Shown here piece by piece: positions 45,849-54,917 of a stretch of DNA of 64,000 nt. The stretch covers positions 372,001 through 436,000 of the forward strand of contig NZ_FNMV01000001.1 in NCBI RefSeq assembly GCF_900106645.1, given 5' to 3'. Below the pieces are notes generated by a model. That model did not search any database. It was not told where the DNA came from and saw nothing but the letters and a program-made list of their open reading frames with translations. Position 1 is the first letter of the stretch. The number at the start of each line of letters is the position of its first letter. This stretch comes from Flavobacterium degerlachei. GTDB lineage: Bacteria > Bacteroidota > Bacteroidia > Flavobacteriales > Flavobacteriaceae. The position numbers were made by a program, and so were the translations under genes.

Positions 45849-48800
45849 GACAGCCTTATATAACACATACGATAATTCCCCAAAAGTTAAGCAAATTGTA
45901 GAGCAATTGGGCGGATTAAACCCAATAAAGATGCAACTCGACGGTTTGTTGGGCTCTTCTGTTTCATTCGTTATTCGTGCTTTATTTAAAAAGGCGGAGC
46001 GTCCCTTTTTGATAGTTTTAAACAACAAGGAAGAAGCAGCTTATTATTTGAACGATTTAGAACAAATGATTGGTGAACAAGATGTACTGTTTTATCCAGG
46101 ATCTTATCGACGTCCGTACCAAATTGAAGATACAGATAATGCTAATGTTTTGCTACGTGCCGAAGTGCTCAACAGAATTAATTCGCGCAAAAAACCAGCG
46201 GTTATCGTTAGTTATCCAGAAGCGCTATTTGAAAAAGTAGTTACCCGTAAGGATTTGGAAAAAAATACTTTAAAAGTATCTGTTGGAGACAAAATTTCTA
46301 TTGATTTTATCAATGAAGTTTTATTCGAATATGAATTCAAAAGAGTTGATTTTATTACTGAGCCGGGCGAGTTTTCTGTTCGTGGAGGTATTGTCGATGT
46401 TTTTTCTTTTTCAAATGATAATCCATACCGAATCGAGTTTTTTGGAAATGAAGTGGACAGTATTCGTAGTTTTGACGTTGGCACACAATTGTCTATAGAA
46501 ATCCAAAAAAAAATCACCATAATTCCTAATGTGGAGAACAAGGTTTTTCAGGAGAACCGAGAAAGTTTCTTGGATTACATTTCAGAGAAAACGGTAATTT
46601 TCATTCAAAACACTGAGGACCTTTTTTCACAATTAGACAAGCAATTTACAAGAGCAGAAGAGGCTTTCGAAAAACTGTCTAAAGACATAAAACATGCCGC
46701 GCCTGAGCAATTGTTTCTAAATCAATCTGCTTTTATCAAAAGAGCATTGGATTTTTCAATCGTAGAATTGAGTTCCAGACCGATATTTAAAATAGCAAAA
46801 AAATTCGAATTCTATATTCAACCACAGCCATCGTTCAACAAGCAATTTGACCTATTGTTGAATAACCTGAATGAGAATCATTTCAACGGATATAAAAATT
46901 ATTTATTTTGTTCGAATGAAAATCAGGCAAAGCGTTTTCATGATATTTTTGAAACTCTGGACGAAGCTAATTCGGAGAATATTCGAAAACAATATAATAC
47001 TATAGTTTTTCCTTTGTACCAAGGTTTTATTGATGAGGAGAATCAAATTACTTGTTATACGGATCACCAAATTTTTGAGCGCTATCATAAATTTAACATT
47101 AAGAACGGTTATTCTAAAAAGCAAAATATAACTTTAAAGGAACTCACCACTTTGTCTGTTGGGGATTATGTAACGCATATCGACCACGGAATAGGGCGTT
47201 TTGGAGGACTGCAAAAAATACAAGTAGAGAATAGAACACAAGAAGCGATAAAGTTAGTGTATGCGGACAATGATATTGTTTACGTAAGTATTCATTCGCT
47301 GCACAAGATTTCGAAATACGCAGGTAAAGACGGAGCGCCTCCCAAAATATATAAATTGGGTTCGAATGCCTGGAAAGTTTTAAAACAAAAAACTAAGGCA
47401 AGAGTTAAGCATGTTGCGTTTAACTTGATACAATTATACGCCAAAAGAAGATTAGACAAAGGATTTCAGTTTGCCCCCGACAGTTATTTACAAAATGAAT
47501 TAGAAAGTTCATTTATTTATGAAGATACGCCAGACCAAACCAAATCTACCCAGGAAGTAAAGGCCGATATGGAAAGTGACCGTCCTATGGATCGCTTGGT
47601 GTGTGGTGATGTGGGTTTTGGTAAAACTGAGGTTGCAATTCGTGCCGCTTTTAAAGCTGTTGACAATAGCAAACAAGTTGCCATTCTGGTACCAACAACC
47701 ATATTAGCCTACCAACATTACCGTACTTTTACGGAAAGATTGAAGGATATGCCAGTCTCTATTGGCTATTTAAACCGATTCAGATCGGCAAAACAAAAAG
47801 CAGAAACGCTGAAATTATTAGCCGAAGGAAAACTCGATATTGTAATTGGGACACATCAATTGGTTAATAAAAATGTTGTCTTCAAAGATTTAGGATTGCT
47901 GATTGTTGATGAGGAACAAAAATTTGGAGTCAACGTAAAAGACAAATTAAAAACAATAGCAGCGAATGTTGACACACTGACTTTGACTGCAACGCCAATT
48001 CCGCGAACCTTGCAGTTTTCGTTAATGGCAGCAAGAGATTTATCTGTAATTACAACGCCACCACCCAATAGATATCCTATCGAGACGAATGTGGTTGGTT
48101 TTAGCGAAGAGTTAATTCGGGATGCGATTTCATATGAGATTCAGCGTAACGGACAAGTTTTCTTTATCAATAATCGCATTGAGAATATTAAGGAAGTCGC
48201 AGGAATGATTCAGCGATTGGTACCAAATGCCAGAGTGGGAATTGGCCACGGACAGATGGAAGGAAAAAAGCTCGAAGAGTTAATGCTTGCTTTCATGAAT
48301 GGTGAATTTGATGTTTTGGTAGCAACTACCATAATCGAAAGTGGATTGGACGTTCCAAACGCCAATACAATTTTCATTAATAATGCCAATAATTTTGGTC
48401 TGTCTGATTTGCATCAAATGCGGGGACGTGTAGGGCGAAGCAATAAGAAAGCCTTTTGTTATTTTATTTGTCCACCCTATTCGGCGATGACAGAAGATGC
48501 TGGGAAACGAATCCAAGCCTTGGAACAATTCAGTGAGCTAGGAAGCGGATTTAATATTGCCATGAAAGATCTTGAGATTCGCGGTGCCGGAGATTTATTG
48601 GGAGGAGAACAAAGCGGATTTATAAATGAAATTGGTTTTGATACCTATCAAAAAATACTAAACGAAGCCATCGATGAATTGAAGGAACATGAATTCAAAG
48701 ATTTATACCCTGTTGAGAATGATATTGAAACCAAAGAATACGTAAAAGACCTTCAGATTGATACTGATTTTGAGTTGCTATTTTCTGACGAATACATAAA

Positions 48801-49215
48801 TAATGTAAGCGAACGATTGAGTTTATACAATGAGTTGGCTACTGTGAAAAATGAAGAAGAATTACAGCTCTTCCAGAAAAAATTGATCGATAGATTTGGA
48901 CCTATGCCACCACGCGCTATTGCGTTAATGAATAGCATCCGTATTAAATGGATTGCCAGCCGTGTTGGAATTGAGAAATTAGTTATGAAACAAGGAAAAA
49001 TGGTAGGTTACTTTGTGTCCGACCAACAATCTGATTATTACCAGTCCAATCGTTTTACGGATGTTATGCGTTTTGTTCAGAAACGAAGTTCTATTTGTAA
49101 AATAAAAGAAAAAGAAACGAAAAATGGCTTGCGCTTGTTGTTGACTTTTGATAATGTGAAATCAACTAGAAGGGCCTTGGAGTTAATGGAAATGTTGGGC
49201 GGAATAGAAAAATAA
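45841..49215 (+). CDS. mfd: Transcription-repair coupling factor Mfd
   Basis: An approximately 1124-residue translocase with an N-terminal UvrB-like domain (about 25-330), an RNA-polymerase-interaction CarD-like domain (about 450-510, VGDYVTHIDHGIGRFGG), then helicase domains with Walker A GDVGFGKTEV (about 591-600), DEEQ box (VDEEQKFGV), TATPIPRTLQ, QMRGRVGRS and a C-terminal TRCF domain. It removes stalled RNA polymerase and recruits UvrA. I favour TTG 45841 (LSKTALYNTY start), since the conserved region begins there; the ATG at 45781 would lie deep in the upstream gene. A non-ATG start with overlap suggests coupled translation. Confidence 0.95.
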   Translation: MSKTALYNTYDNSPKVKQIVEQLGGLNPIKMQLDGLLGSSVSFVIRALFKKAERPFLIVLNNKEEAAYYLNDLEQMIGEQDVLFYPGSYRRPYQIEDTDNANVLLRAEVLNRINSRKKPAVIVSYPEALFEKVVTRKDLEKNTLKVSVGDKISIDFINEVLFEYEFKRVDFITEPGEFSVRGGIVDVFSFSNDNPYRIEFFGNEVDSIRSFDVGTQLSIEIQKKITIIPNVENKVFQENRESFLDYISEKTVIFIQNTEDLFSQLDKQFTRAEEAFEKLSKDIKHAAPEQLFLNQSAFIKRALDFSIVELSSRPIFKIAKKFEFYIQPQPSFNKQFDLLLNNLNENHFNGYKNYLFCSNENQAKRFHDIFETLDEANSENIRKQYNTIVFPLYQGFIDEENQITCYTDHQIFERYHKFNIKNGYSKKQNITLKELTTLSVGDYVTHIDHGIGRFGGLQKIQVENRTQEAIKLVYADNDIVYVSIHSLHKISKYAGKDGAPPKIYKLGSNAWKVLKQKTKARVKHVAFNLIQLYAKRRLDKGFQFAPDSYLQNELESSFIYEDTPDQTKSTQEVKADMESDRPMDRLVCGDVGFGKTEVAIRAAFKAVDNSKQVAILVPTTILAYQHYRTFTERLKDMPVSIGYLNRFRSAKQKAETLKLLAEGKLDIVIGTHQLVNKNVVFKDLGLLIVDEEQKFGVNVKDKLKTIAANVDTLTLTATPIPRTLQFSLMAARDLSVITTPPPNRYPIETNVVGFSEELIRDAISYEIQRNGQVFFINNRIENIKEVAGMIQRLVPNARVGIGHGQMEGKKLEELMLAFMNGEFDVLVATTIIESGLDVPNANTIFINNANNFGLSDLHQMRGRVGRSNKKAFCYFICPPYSAMTEDAGKRIQALEQFSELGSGFNIAMKDLEIRGAGDLLGGEQSGFINEIGFDTYQKILNEAIDELKEHEFKDLYPVENDIETKEYVKDLQIDTDFELLFSDEYINNVSERLSLYNELATVKNEEELQLFQKKLIDRFGPMPPRAIALMNSIRIKWIASRVGIEKLVMKQGKMVGYFVSDQQSDYYQSNRFTDVMRFVQKRSSICKIKEKETKNGLRLLLTFDNVKSTRRALELMEMLGGIEK

Positions 49216-49238
49216 TTTTTCTATTAGTTTAAATTAAA

Positions 49239-49269
49239 AAGCTTCCAGTCTTTCAAAGACTGGAAGCTT
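49239..49269. terminator. Bidirectional terminator mfd / ACT gene
   Basis: Perfect arms AAGCTTCCAGTCTTT and AAAGACTGGAAGCTT with a single-base loop, between convergent genes. Confidence 0.85.
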
Positions 49270-49290
49270 GAAATATAAGATTTGAAATGT

Positions 49291-49947
49291 TTAATTCTTC
49301 AAATCCTTGATTACTTTAAAAGCAACATCTACCTGCTCTTCACTCACTAATATCGTGAATTCATTAGAAGTTGAAATGACTTCGTTAATTATAATTCCTT
49401 CCCAAGCTAAACGTTGGAAAATGAAATAATAAATACCAGGAATAACAATGTTTTCTTTTGGTAATTTTACTGTTATTGAAGCTAAATCATCCAATTTTTG
49501 AATTAGTTTTTCGTTAGCAAGGTGTTTGTCAACCAATTGGTTTACACTTTTGCTTACCACAATGTTGATTTCATTTACACCTCTTGATGAAGTGTAAAAA
49601 ACATCTGGCATCTCATTGATATCAGATATTAATGCTGCTTGTTTGTTTAAAACAGTTTCTGAAACCGCAAAAGTATAATCAGTCAAGGCAGAACGAACGG
49701 TGATTTCACCTATGTTTTTTATTACCTTATTTATTTTGTGGTTTAGTCTAAAATCAAGCTCTTCAGTAAGTCTTTTTAATGCCATTACAACCGCGCCTTG
49801 TTTCACTTCTTTACCAAACTCACTTTCCAATTCGGACATGATGTTTCTCGATAGTGAAGTCAGGTTGATAATCCCAAGCGATAATGCGTTTAATAAAAAG
49901 GGTTTTGTTTTGATGTAATTTTCTACAATTGAAGAGACGGTTTTCAT
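49291..49947 (-). CDS. ACT-domain-like regulatory protein
   Basis: A 218-residue protein with a winged-helix-like N-terminal part (about 1-75, SLSRNIMSELESEFGKEVKQ) and two ACT-like stretches (about 80-150 and 155-215, the latter with PGIYYFIFQRLAWEGIIINEV). Similar flavobacterial proteins are often named aspartate kinase, but no kinase domain is present here. It is probably an amino-acid-sensing regulator, by inference from the ACT pattern. It has its own consensus promoter and the terminator is shared with mfd. Confidence 0.7.
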   Translation of the reverse strand: MKTVSSIVENYIKTKPFLLNALSLGIINLTSLSRNIMSELESEFGKEVKQGAVVMALKRLTEELDFRLNHKINKVIKNIGEITVRSALTDYTFAVSETVLNKQAALISDINEMPDVFYTSSRGVNEINIVVSKSVNQLVDKHLANEKLIQKLDDLASITVKLPKENIVIPGIYYFIFQRLAWEGIIINEVISTSNEFTILVSEEQVDVAFKVIKDLKN

Positions 49948-50013
49948 AATTTTAGTGTGTTTGTGTTTGGTAAGAACAACAAGGTTGTTTAGTTTGTGTG
50001 TTAAATGTCGCTA

Positions 50014-50044
50014 CAAATATAAATAAAAAACAATTTGTTACAAA
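50014..50044 (-). promoter_or_regulatory. Promoter for ACT-domain gene
   Basis: On the minus strand, TATATTTG (50021-50014) with TTTG (50044-50041) and a spacer of 19 exactly fits the Bacteroidota promoter. It is the clearest promoter in the window. Confidence 0.6.
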
Positions 50045-50064
50045 TATAACATCAAAAAAAACAC

Positions 50065-50424
50065 TTAAAAATGATAAAATGCATCTATAAGGTGCTCAAT
50101 GGCAAAAGCTTTGCCTTCTTTATGAATGGCAATGATGTCAAAACGGACGTTAATGTCCAAATCTTTTTCGATTACATACGCATCTACCGCCTTTACCAGA
50201 AGTTGGATTTTTTTAGGTTTTACAAAATCCTGGGGTAAACCAAAATCTAAAGAAGAACGGGTTTTGACTTCGACAATGGCGAGTATGTTTTCTTTTTTTG
50301 CAATAATATCAACTTCCGCTTTTTGGAAAGTCCAGTTGGTTTCTAAAATAACATAGCCGTCTTTCTGTAGATACTCTACAGCCAACTCTTCCCCTAATTT
50401 CCCTAAATCATTATGTTCAGCCAT
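50065..50424 (-). CDS. YraN/UPF0102 family protein
   Basis: A 119-residue protein of the YraN family, predicted to have a restriction-endonuclease-like fold. The core is GKLGEELAVEYLQKDGY, then EVDIIAKK and VEVKTRSS (about 34-57), the Asp and Glu-x-Lys residues being the putative metal site. Function in the cell is not established, though a nuclease or recombination role is often suggested. It is co-oriented with the LD-carboxypeptidase gene upstream. Confidence 0.9.
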   Translation of the reverse strand: MAEHNDLGKLGEELAVEYLQKDGYVILETNWTFQKAEVDIIAKKENILAIVEVKTRSSLDFGLPQDFVKPKKIQLLVKAVDAYVIEKDLDINVRFDIIAIHKEGKAFAIEHLIDAFYHF

Positions 50425-50493
50425 GAAAAATAGTGTTCAATATTTAGCCGCAGTATGTATAGATCTGCAATCAGAAACCGTTAATCAATTTTG

Positions 50494-51495
50494 TTATTCA
50501 AAAACAACGCTTGAACTATTTTTCCCCACATTTAAGCTTACTTTACTACCTAGTACCAAGGCTCTGTTGTCACGAATATGTCCTGCGGGAAAACTGTAGA
50601 GGACTGGAATATTATATGTTTTAGTCACATCTTCTATGATTTGAACAGCATTTTTTCCCCAAGGAATATCATTGTCTTTCATGTCTGACATGGAGCCCAC
50701 TATAATTCCTTTTATGCTCTCTAGGCAGCCATTGCGTTTTAAATTCATCATCATACGATCCACGTGATATAGATATTCATCTAGATCTTCGATAAACAAG
50801 ATTTTATCTGTGCAATCGATCGCTGACTGAGATCCCAATAAACTATAAAGAATGGATAAGTTTCCACCTACTAATTCGCCTGTTGCAGTCCCCATTCGAT
50901 TCATTGGGTCAGGAGCAACTTGATAAGACAATTGGTTTCCAAATAATGCGATTTTCAAACTTTCAACTGCTTCTTTTGAGGCGCGTGCTGTCGTGACGGG
51001 CATGATTCCGTGTATGGATTTAAAACCCATTGTATTCAAATGATTATGCAATACGGTAACATCACTAAAGCCAATAATCCATTTTGGGTTTTGTTTAAAT
51101 TTGGTAAAATCTAATAAATCTACCATTCTGACCGTACCATATCCTCCTTTTACGCACCAAATTCCTTTGATGTTAGGATTGTCTAATTGCTGCTGGAAAT
51201 CAGCAGCTCTTTGTTCATCCGTTCCTGCAAGTTGGTTTTCATCTAAACCAATTGTACTTCCTATAACGACTTCTAGTCCCCAACTGTGTAATAAATCAAT
51301 TGCTGGTTTAAGATTGTCGTCAAGGTTTTTTCTGGCTGTAGCCAAAATGGCGATGGTGTCTCCTTTTTGTAAAATAGGTGGTGTTGTCATTAGTGTACTA
51401 GCTTGGCTGTTGAAAGATTCTAAAATAAAAAATAAAAACAGGAATTTATATAAACCAAACGTACTGTTTATAGATGAAGATCGAGTAGTGTGCAT
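50494..51495 (-). CDS. LD-carboxypeptidase (S66 family)
   Basis: A 333-residue murein LD-carboxypeptidase-like protein: the Ser nucleophile in GFSDVT (about 143-148), Glu in EDLDEYLYHVDR, and His near the end in SFPAGHI complete the S66 triad. It trims D-alanine from muropeptide tetrapeptides. From ATG 51495 the product has a hydrophobic segment (about 16-28) ending in SQAST, resembling a signal peptide; from ATG 51390 (MTTPPIL) it would be cytosolic, like most family members. A TATCTTTG box at 51551-51558 allows either. Confidence 0.85.
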   Translation of the reverse strand: MHTTRSSSINSTFGLYKFLFLFFILESFNSQASTLMTTPPILQKGDTIAILATARKNLDDNLKPAIDLLHSWGLEVVIGSTIGLDENQLAGTDEQRAADFQQQLDNPNIKGIWCVKGGYGTVRMVDLLDFTKFKQNPKWIIGFSDVTVLHNHLNTMGFKSIHGIMPVTTARASKEAVESLKIALFGNQLSYQVAPDPMNRMGTATGELVGGNLSILYSLLGSQSAIDCTDKILFIEDLDEYLYHVDRMMMNLKRNGCLESIKGIIVGSMSDMKDNDIPWGKNAVQIIEDVTKTYNIPVLYSFPAGHIRDNRALVLGSKVSLNVGKNSSSVVFE

Positions 51496-51550
51496 ATTTT
51501 TGTTTTCCTTATTTATTAATATCAGTGTAGTCTATAATAATAGACAAAAA

Positions 51551-51558
51551 CAAAGATA
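51551..51558 (-). promoter_or_regulatory. Promoter -7 box for LD-carboxypeptidase
   Basis: On the minus strand, TATCTTTG is a perfect TAnnTTTG match. A -33 element is weak. Confidence 0.4.
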
Positions 51559-51669
51559 AGCAAATTGAAAATAAATCTGAGTTTGTTATTCAAATGAAGT
51601 ATTTTTACTAGGAGTTAACATAAGTTTTGAAGTATTTCCTGTTGAGAGTCTATTTTTAATATGTCAGAT

Positions 51670-52779
51670 ATGAGATTTTTACGATTGTTTTCCTGTTTTA
51701 TTTTACTCTTTTCATTGACAAATACTTTTGCTCAGCAAAAAAATTACGCCATACATACATTGGCATTTTATAATTTTGAAAATCTTTTCGATACCATCAA
51801 TGACCCCAATACTAATGATGATGAATGGACGCCAAAAGGAGCGCAGCATTGGACTTCCAAAAAGTACCAGCAAAAACTGCTGAATCTTTCGAGGGTTTTA
51901 CTCGAAATTGGTTCTTCTGAAAATACCAATTCGCCGACTTTTATAGGTTGCTCTGAAATTGAAAATAGGGGTGTCTTAGAGGATTTGATTAAAGAACCCA
52001 AACTGATCAATAAAGAATACGGAATTATTCACTTTGATTCTCCTGATAAGCGGGGTATTGATGTGGCCTTATTGTATCAGAAGAAATATTTCCGACCAAC
52101 CACTTACACCAATATACCTTTGAATGTATATCGAAAGGAAACCCCAATTAAAGCGGTAACAAAAGTGGAAGCGAATGAAAGAAGTGATGATAGTTTGGTT
52201 GTGAGCGACCAAAACAATCGTGTATTTACGCGTGACCAATTGCTGGTTACTGGTTTTCTGGATGGTGAGGAAATTAATATTATTGTCAATCACTGGCCTT
52301 CTCGTTCTGGTGGTGAAAAAAAGTCTAGCCCTTTTAGGGAAGCTGCAGGGGCACTAAATCGAAAAATTATCGATTCCTTACAACGAATCAATCCAAATGC
52401 AAAAGTGATTACTTTAGGAGATTTAAATGACGGACCTTTTAATAAAAGCGTGAAACTTGCTCTGGGCGCCAAAGCCAATAAGGCAGATGTTCTTCCTTTT
52501 GGAGTATTCAACCCATTCGAAGATATGGCTAAAAAAGGATTGGGAACCATAGCATACCGAGATTCGTGGGATATTTTTGACCAAATCATGGTGTCTCAAT
52601 CATTAATTGAAAATGACTTCAGTTCTTTTCGATATTGGAAAGCTGGGATTTACAACAAATCTTTTTTGATACAAACTTCCGGCCAATACATAGGTTATCC
52701 GAAACGACACTCCGCAACTGAAGTTGGTTTTAGTGATCACTTTCCCGTTTATATCTATCTGATTAAAGAAATGAAGTAG
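51670..52779 (+). CDS. Exported endonuclease/exonuclease/phosphatase-family protein
   Basis: An approximately 369-residue exported protein with a signal peptide ending FAQ (about residue 21). The EEP fold signatures are FYNFENLFD (with Asn), GCSEIENR (Glu), IIVNHWPSR (His), TLGDLND (Asp, Asn) and SDHFPVYI at the end (Asp-His). The family includes nucleases and phosphodiesterases; the exact substrate is not clear. ATG 51670 or 51661 are both possible. The terminal Asp-His pair shows it is full length. Confidence 0.9.
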   Translation: MRFLRLFSCFILLFSLTNTFAQQKNYAIHTLAFYNFENLFDTINDPNTNDDEWTPKGAQHWTSKKYQQKLLNLSRVLLEIGSSENTNSPTFIGCSEIENRGVLEDLIKEPKLINKEYGIIHFDSPDKRGIDVALLYQKKYFRPTTYTNIPLNVYRKETPIKAVTKVEANERSDDSLVVSDQNNRVFTRDQLLVTGFLDGEEINIIVNHWPSRSGGEKKSSPFREAAGALNRKIIDSLQRINPNAKVITLGDLNDGPFNKSVKLALGAKANKADVLPFGVFNPFEDMAKKGLGTIAYRDSWDIFDQIMVSQSLIENDFSSFRYWKAGIYNKSFLIQTSGQYIGYPKRHSATEVGFSDHFPVYIYLIKEMK

Positions 52780-52894
52780 AAGTAAGTCAAAGAAAGAAGT
52801 AGAGAAAACCCATAGCGTAGATAATAATTTATAAAATTTAAGGCATCCTACTTTTTAGTAACTTAGCAACTCATAAATTAAACACACAGTCAAG

Positions 52895-53434
52895 ATGTCC
52901 ATAGCAAAACCGTTCAACCTAAATAAATGGATTGATGAAAACCGTCATTTATTAAAACCACCAGTTGGTAATCGTAATTTATACAGAGAATCAGGGGATT
53001 ATATTGTCATGATTGTTGCGGGACCTAATGCCCGTAAAGATTATCATTACAACGAAACCGAAGAGTTATTCTATCAGTTAGAAGGGTCGATAAAAGTAGT
53101 CATTCAAGAGGATGGGGAGCGCAAAGAAATGGAACTAAATCCTGGTGATATGTACTTGCATCCTGCTAATGTTCCTCATTCTCCAGTACGTTCAGAAGGC
53201 TCAATAGGATTAGTAATTGAACGCAAAAGAGTAGGGAAGGGATTCACTGACGGACTGCAATGGTATTGCGACAATTGCAATCATAAATTGCACGAAGTAC
53301 GTTTTGAACTTCATAATATCGAGAAAGATTTCTTACCTCACTTTGAACATTTCTATGCTTCAGAGGAATTAAGAACCTGTGATAAATGCGGTACAGTTAT
53401 GGAAGTTGACCCTCGATTTGTTGCCAAAAAATAG
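52895..53434 (+). CDS. 3-hydroxyanthranilate 3,4-dioxygenase
   Basis: A 179-residue cupin dioxygenase of the bacterial type. The active-site region RKDYHYNETEELFYQLEG has the His and Glu iron ligands, and NVPHSPVR supplies the second His. Two CxxC pairs in the C-terminal part (CDNC near 126, CDKC near 167) form the rubredoxin-like iron site typical of bacterial enzymes. It cleaves 3-hydroxyanthranilate in the kynurenine route from tryptophan. No other kynurenine gene is adjacent in the window. Confidence 0.95.
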   Translation: MSIAKPFNLNKWIDENRHLLKPPVGNRNLYRESGDYIVMIVAGPNARKDYHYNETEELFYQLEGSIKVVIQEDGERKEMELNPGDMYLHPANVPHSPVRSEGSIGLVIERKRVGKGFTDGLQWYCDNCNHKLHEVRFELHNIEKDFLPHFEHFYASEELRTCDKCGTVMEVDPRFVAKK

Positions 53435-53441
53435 TTTTTTC

Positions 53442-53551
53442 AGGAGCTATTTCCCGTCATCCGCTGTATTCCCGATTAATAAAAACTACGGCTTGAAAAA
53501 AAGCCTTGTTTTTCTAAATCGGGAGATGCCGCTTCTACCGGGGCTAGGGCT
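53442..53551 (-). repeat. Dispersed hairpin element, copy C
   Basis: On the minus strand it starts AGCCCTAGCCCCGGTAGAAG and ends ACGGGAAATAGCTCCTG. The stem is CCCGATTTAGAAAAAC / GTTTTTATTAATCGGG. The end words match the copies at 10531 and 32810 with their own stems, and it lies directly after the dioxygenase gene. Confidence 0.78.
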
Positions 53552-53657
53552 GATTAAGTACGATTATAATCTGTAGATAAGTTTAAGCGTTTAAGAAATA
53601 TAAGATTTTTACCAAAGAGAAAAATGGAAGTTAGCGATTAATTTTTGCTTACATAAC

Positions 53658-53730
53658 GCTATGTATTCTTTTTAAAAAGTGTAACGCCTTTTAGCGACAA
53701 CACTATCTATGTCTCTATGTGGTAAAAAAA
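53658..53730 (+). repeat. CTATGT-family repeat, copy 3
   Basis: GCTATGTATTC ... CTATCTATGTCTCTATGTGG then TAAAAAAA. It shares both ends with the repeats at 20507 and 20754. Confidence 0.65.
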
Positions 53731-53752
53731 AATAATAAACTCAAGGTGTTAA

Positions 53753-54712
53753 TCACAGTTCAAATCGCTTTCCTTGTTCAGGGAAAATAAATTCCAGACC
53801 CAAATCATTTTGCTTTTTCAATTGTGCTTTAATTTTCGCGAAATTCTCAGTTGGAGGTTTCATGTGTGTAATGATAATTTTAAAGCCTTTCAAAGCACCT
53901 TTTCCTGCAAGATCACTTAGAGTATGAAGCTCTTTCATGAGATATTTTGGAGTTAAATGCCCAAATAATTGCGAGTCGGATTGCTCATTAGGAAATGAAA
54001 CTTCAATAAAAATTCCTTTTAATGTTCTGTTTTTAATTAAAGGAGCTATTTCCGTCCATAGCAAACTCAACTTATTGCTTTTCTCAATTTGATCCGCACC
54101 AGTATCACCTAAATATAAAGCGTAGGCATTGTCATTTTTAATTAAAAAAGCAGTGCTTTCAAAAGGGTTCACATGACTTAGTGGAAACGCTTTTACAGTC
54201 ATTGTCGTATTTGTAATTGGAGTTTGTTCTTTAGGGTTTAATGTCTGAAAATGGTATTTTTTTATTTGATAGCCAGTTCCTTGATCTCCAAAATTAGCCC
54301 AAGTTTCGCCATTAAAATAATGTTTTTGCATCATTTCCATACAATCTTTGGTTGCGTAAATGGTTTTTGATGAATCGGCAGGTGAATTAATAATCAAACC
54401 CGCAACATGATCTAAATGCGCATGGGATATTAAATAGCCTTTGATGTATTTTTTTAAAACAGCTTCAGACGAAATTTTAAAAACATTGTTCTCAATCGCT
54501 TTTTCAATTCCAGCATGTATTGTTCCTGCATCAAGACAAATAAAATCGTTGGTGTTTAAAGGTGCTATTAAGTAGGCTGAAAGATTTTTTTCATCAATTC
54601 CACCTTTTACACCTAAATGGACAATTTGGAAATTTGTTTTTTGTACCTTTTGAGAAAAGCTATTCATCGAGATTAGAATCAAGCAAATCCAGAAATTTTT
54701 TAAAAGTGCCAT
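53753..54712 (-). CDS. Exported MBL-fold class II cyclic-nucleotide phosphodiesterase
   Basis: A 319-residue exported protein with a signal peptide (about 1-21, MNSFSQ). The metal motif SHAHLDHVAG (near residues 95-104) matches HxHxDH. Other family landmarks are LGDTGADQ (about 197), GIFIEVSFPNEQSD and THMKPP near the end. The class II PDE family hydrolyses cyclic nucleotides. Periplasmic cAMP is an unusual substrate for this phylum, so the true substrate is open. Confidence 0.88.
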   Translation of the reverse strand: MALLKNFWICLILISMNSFSQKVQKTNFQIVHLGVKGGIDEKNLSAYLIAPLNTNDFICLDAGTIHAGIEKAIENNVFKISSEAVLKKYIKGYLISHAHLDHVAGLIINSPADSSKTIYATKDCMEMMQKHYFNGETWANFGDQGTGYQIKKYHFQTLNPKEQTPITNTTMTVKAFPLSHVNPFESTAFLIKNDNAYALYLGDTGADQIEKSNKLSLLWTEIAPLIKNRTLKGIFIEVSFPNEQSDSQLFGHLTPKYLMKELHTLSDLAGKGALKGFKIIITHMKPPTENFAKIKAQLKKQNDLGLEFIFPEQGKRFEL

Positions 54713-54917
54713 GCTTTATTGTGTGTAATTAGGAATTAATTTTCAGTCTATAAAATTAGGTTCTTCTTTCCAAATAGAAGCTTTTTTTAGTAAATCAATT
54801 TTAAATCGTCAAATTGGTCTAATTTTACTTAGATTTTAACAATTTAATTCGAGAGAAATTCAACTCGAAATAATATCTTTACAAAATAATATAACAATTT
54901 TAACTAAAAAAGTTACA

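Larger units (their letters stand above)
53435..53752. other. Spacer with two dispersed repeats
   Basis: Contains the hairpin element at 53442-53551 and the CTATGT-family repeat at 53658-53730. No gene is visible; the 65-codon frame starting at 53379 is a shadow. Confidence 0.7.

Noticed and set aside
49291-49947. Aspartate kinase
   Set aside because: Only ACT-like stretches are visible; the kinase domain motifs are missing.
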